This document shows, in pieces, positions 62,349 through 64,000 of a stretch of DNA of 64,000 bases. This DNA comes from Aphelidium insulamus (taxonomy: Eukaryota > Aphelidiomycota > Aphelidea > Aphelidiaceae): positions 28,501-92,500 of the forward strand of contig JAZDSV010000036.1 in assembly GCA_036784855.1 (NCBI GenBank), in the 5' to 3' direction. The notes under the pieces are model-generated. The model saw only the letters and a list, made by a program, of their open reading frames with translations, was not told the origin of the DNA and made no database searches. The position numbers were made by a program, and so were the translations under genes. Numbering within the stretch: position 1 is the first letter of the stretch; every line of letters starts with the position of its first letter.

Positions 62349-63374
62349 ATGGCACACACCGCGCTGGACCTCGGGCGCAAGCTGTTCATCATCACTGGGG
62401 CCAGTCGCGGCATTGGACTGGCCACCGCACGTTCACTGGCCGGCATGGGCGCCGACATTGTGATGGCGTGCAGGGATCCGGAGCGGGGCGCGGCGGCCAT
62501 GACGGAACACGTGCTGCCACACTCGGCACGCACCGACAAGCAGGATATCCGCGTGCTGCCACTTGACCTGTCACGCATGTCGTCCGTGGCGCGCTTCATG
62601 GCGGCGCTGGCGGACACGCACGGCGACCGCGTGCCGCACTGTCTCATCCACAATGCCGGCTGCGTGGTGGCGGATCGTCGGCAGACGGAGGACGGCGAGG
62701 AGTGGCAGTGGCAGGTCAACTACCTGGCCCCTGCCGCCATATCGCACGCACTGCTGGGCAGGCACTTGCCTCGCGCCACGGCATCAGTGTCCGCTGTCGA
62801 CAACAACACGCACCTGCGCGTTGTCCACGTGGGCGCCGCCATGTCCCTGGCTGGCCAACTTCCGCCGACATTCCACCGCGACGTAGATGAGAGTGGAAGT
62901 GGAACTGATAGCGATGATGCCACCTACGATCCGTGGAAGGCGTACAAGGCATCCAAGCTGGCCATGGCAGTCACCAGCAAATATATGGCGGGCTGTCTGC
63001 AGTACGCCGACTCGCGCGGTCTCTCACTGGACGCGCCGCTGCCGTTCACAGTCACCGCCGACAGTGTAACAGTGGACCCGGGCTGGACCCGGACGGATCT
63101 GGTGCGCGCTGACAACGGATTCTCCGCGGCCGCCATCGATAAGGCGATGAAGGGCGCGGCAGTGGGCGATGATGGTGTGGCCAAAGCGGCGGCGAGCGTG
63201 CTTCAAGCGGCGCTGCCCGATGCAGCCAGTGGCACTAATACAGTGCCGTCTGGTAGCTTCATTATGCGTGGCAAACCAGCACGGGTCCACCCCGATGTCA
63301 ATAACGGCAAGGTGCAGCAGCGGCTGTGGGCATACACGCTGGAGTGGTTGCGCAAGCATCAGCCTTCAGTCTAG
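62349..63374 (+). CDS. Short-chain dehydrogenase/reductase (retinol dehydrogenase/WWOX-like group)
   Basis: NAD(P)-dependent oxidoreductase with a Rossmann fold; substrate unknown. 341 residues, no intron. Cofactor motif TGASRGIG at 16-23, acidic/basic specificity region MACRDPERG, DLS at 73-75, NAG at 102-104, and the catalytic Tyr199-Lys203 in YKASK. The usual catalytic serine strand (VSS) reads VHVGAAMSLAG, so the serine may be displaced or absent. An acidic insertion (ESGSGTDSDD) precedes the active-site tyrosine. The C-terminal part contains PGWTRTDL, the usual PG motif. Length and order suit the classical/extended RDH-like group. GC-rich, like other housekeeping genes here. Confidence 0.85.
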   Translation: MAHTALDLGRKLFIITGASRGIGLATARSLAGMGADIVMACRDPERGAAAMTEHVLPHSARTDKQDIRVLPLDLSRMSSVARFMAALADTHGDRVPHCLIHNAGCVVADRRQTEDGEEWQWQVNYLAPAAISHALLGRHLPRATASVSAVDNNTHLRVVHVGAAMSLAGQLPPTFHRDVDESGSGTDSDDATYDPWKAYKASKLAMAVTSKYMAGCLQYADSRGLSLDAPLPFTVTADSVTVDPGWTRTDLVRADNGFSAAAIDKAMKGAAVGDDGVAKAAASVLQAALPDAASGTNTVPSGSFIMRGKPARVHPDVNNGKVQQRLWAYTLEWLRKHQPSV

Positions 63375-63771
63375 CTACAGCATATAACTGTAGTCTTGTT
63401 CATTGTCTGTTTGAGTATTAGTGTCTTATTGCCAATAGCACGGACATTTTACTCATAGTACGTCGTCTGAAGCAGTTTTCAGGAAGCTTAACAGTGGCTG
63501 TTGTGCAGACAACAATCTGTCCAACAGTTCATGTGCCCAATACGCCGAGCTTTGTCTATTGAAATCTTATTCAGCAGCATTGTACTTGTAGGAATTCCAT
63601 CAAATACTTGTTGAATACTTGCAGCTTTAATAAATAACAGTTTTCACCGCTGCAGTCATAACATAATAGCAAATGGCAACTTTAAGGGGCAACAAGGGGC
63701 TATTTAGATGCCGGCTAATCAATTCGCTTTGCTAATTCTTCACTTCTAATATTTCCATTATATAGATTACA
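63375..63771. other. Intergenic, no gene seen
   Basis: About 400 bases between two plus-strand genes. A small inverted repeat CTACAG-CTGTAG lies just after the dehydrogenase stop codon. No other structure. Confidence 0.45.
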
Positions 63772-64000
63772 ATGCTGAGCAAATCTCACTGGCTGACGCG
63801 CTTCATTCGCCGCCTGGTCGTGTCGGTCTCTGTGGGCAGGCGGCGTCGTGCTGTGCCGTGGCTGTTAGTTGCTGCACTCTGCGCCGTCCCTCCACTGCTT
63901 CTGCTTCTATTGTAAGTCAATGTGCTCACTTATTCACTCCGATACATAATCATCCATGCATCAGTGCCGTGCAGAGTGGACGGCCACCCGCGGCCGTGGA
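63772..64000 (+). CDS. N-terminus of a single-pass membrane protein (cut by window edge)
   Basis: Exon 1 (63772-63911) starts MLSKSHWLTRFIRRLVV, has a basic cluster GRRRRA and then a membrane helix (WLLVAALCAVPPLLLLLL). It ends at GTAAGT; the next exon would begin about 63965 after TGCATCAG. The layout is that of a type II signal anchor such as a Golgi glycosyltransferase, but too little is visible to name it. Confidence 0.5.

Overview
The window is nuclear DNA from a eukaryote with a compact genome. Genes sit on both strands a few hundred bases apart. Most are split by short GT-AG introns of about 40-70 nt, with a few apparent GC-AG ones. The proteins are typically eukaryotic: URB1, UBTD, SMP3/PIGZ, Sec61 beta, PRMT3, an MTR10/transportin-3 importin, POLE2 and MTHFR. 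I cannot place the organism. Crinkler-like P-loop proteins, F-box/ankyrin-like proteins, signal-peptide ankyrin proteins and a large array of secreted proteins suggest a host-associated or predatory unicellular eukaryote (chytrid-, oomycete- or other protist-like). That is inference.

Layout. 1-26 kb is mostly housekeeping genes: URB1 (cut by the left edge), UBTD, a dead M13 peptidase fragment, SMP3/PIGZ, Sec61 beta, PRMT3, importin and POLE2. Among them are four ankyrin genes with signal peptides; two of these, neighbours at 20.7-23.6 kb, are broken. 26.5-27.6 kb holds a small coiled-coil gene and a probable GPI-anchored protein. 27.8-48.0 kb is the most striking part: ten tandem, same-strand paralogues of a secreted protein family I do not recognise, plus one relic. 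Each has a signal peptide, a variable Pro/Tyr-rich stretch, an N-module marked by YRWxP, one phase-0 intron at the same place, and a C-module with four conserved cysteines. Neighbours resemble each other most, and copies at several stages of decay are present (truncation, nonsense codon, frameshift, relic). A 478-bp tRNA-headed SINE with perfect 13-bp target duplications lies between the first two copies. 48.5-64 kb holds an O-fucosyltransferase-like membrane protein, an F-box/ankyrin-like protein, two Crinkler-like NTPases, MTHFR, a decayed gag-bearing retroelement, a short-chain dehydrogenase and the start of a membrane protein cut by the right edge.

How the parts relate. The ankyrin genes and the two array genes nearest 48 kb share a CCAAT-type element (TGATTGG on the minus strand) about 45-150 bp before their starts, which hints at shared expression. 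The SMP3/PIGZ enzyme, GPI-type protein, Sec61 subunit and fucosyltransferase-like protein all belong to the secretory pathway, but they need not act together. The ten-gene array is the best candidate for an undescribed system.
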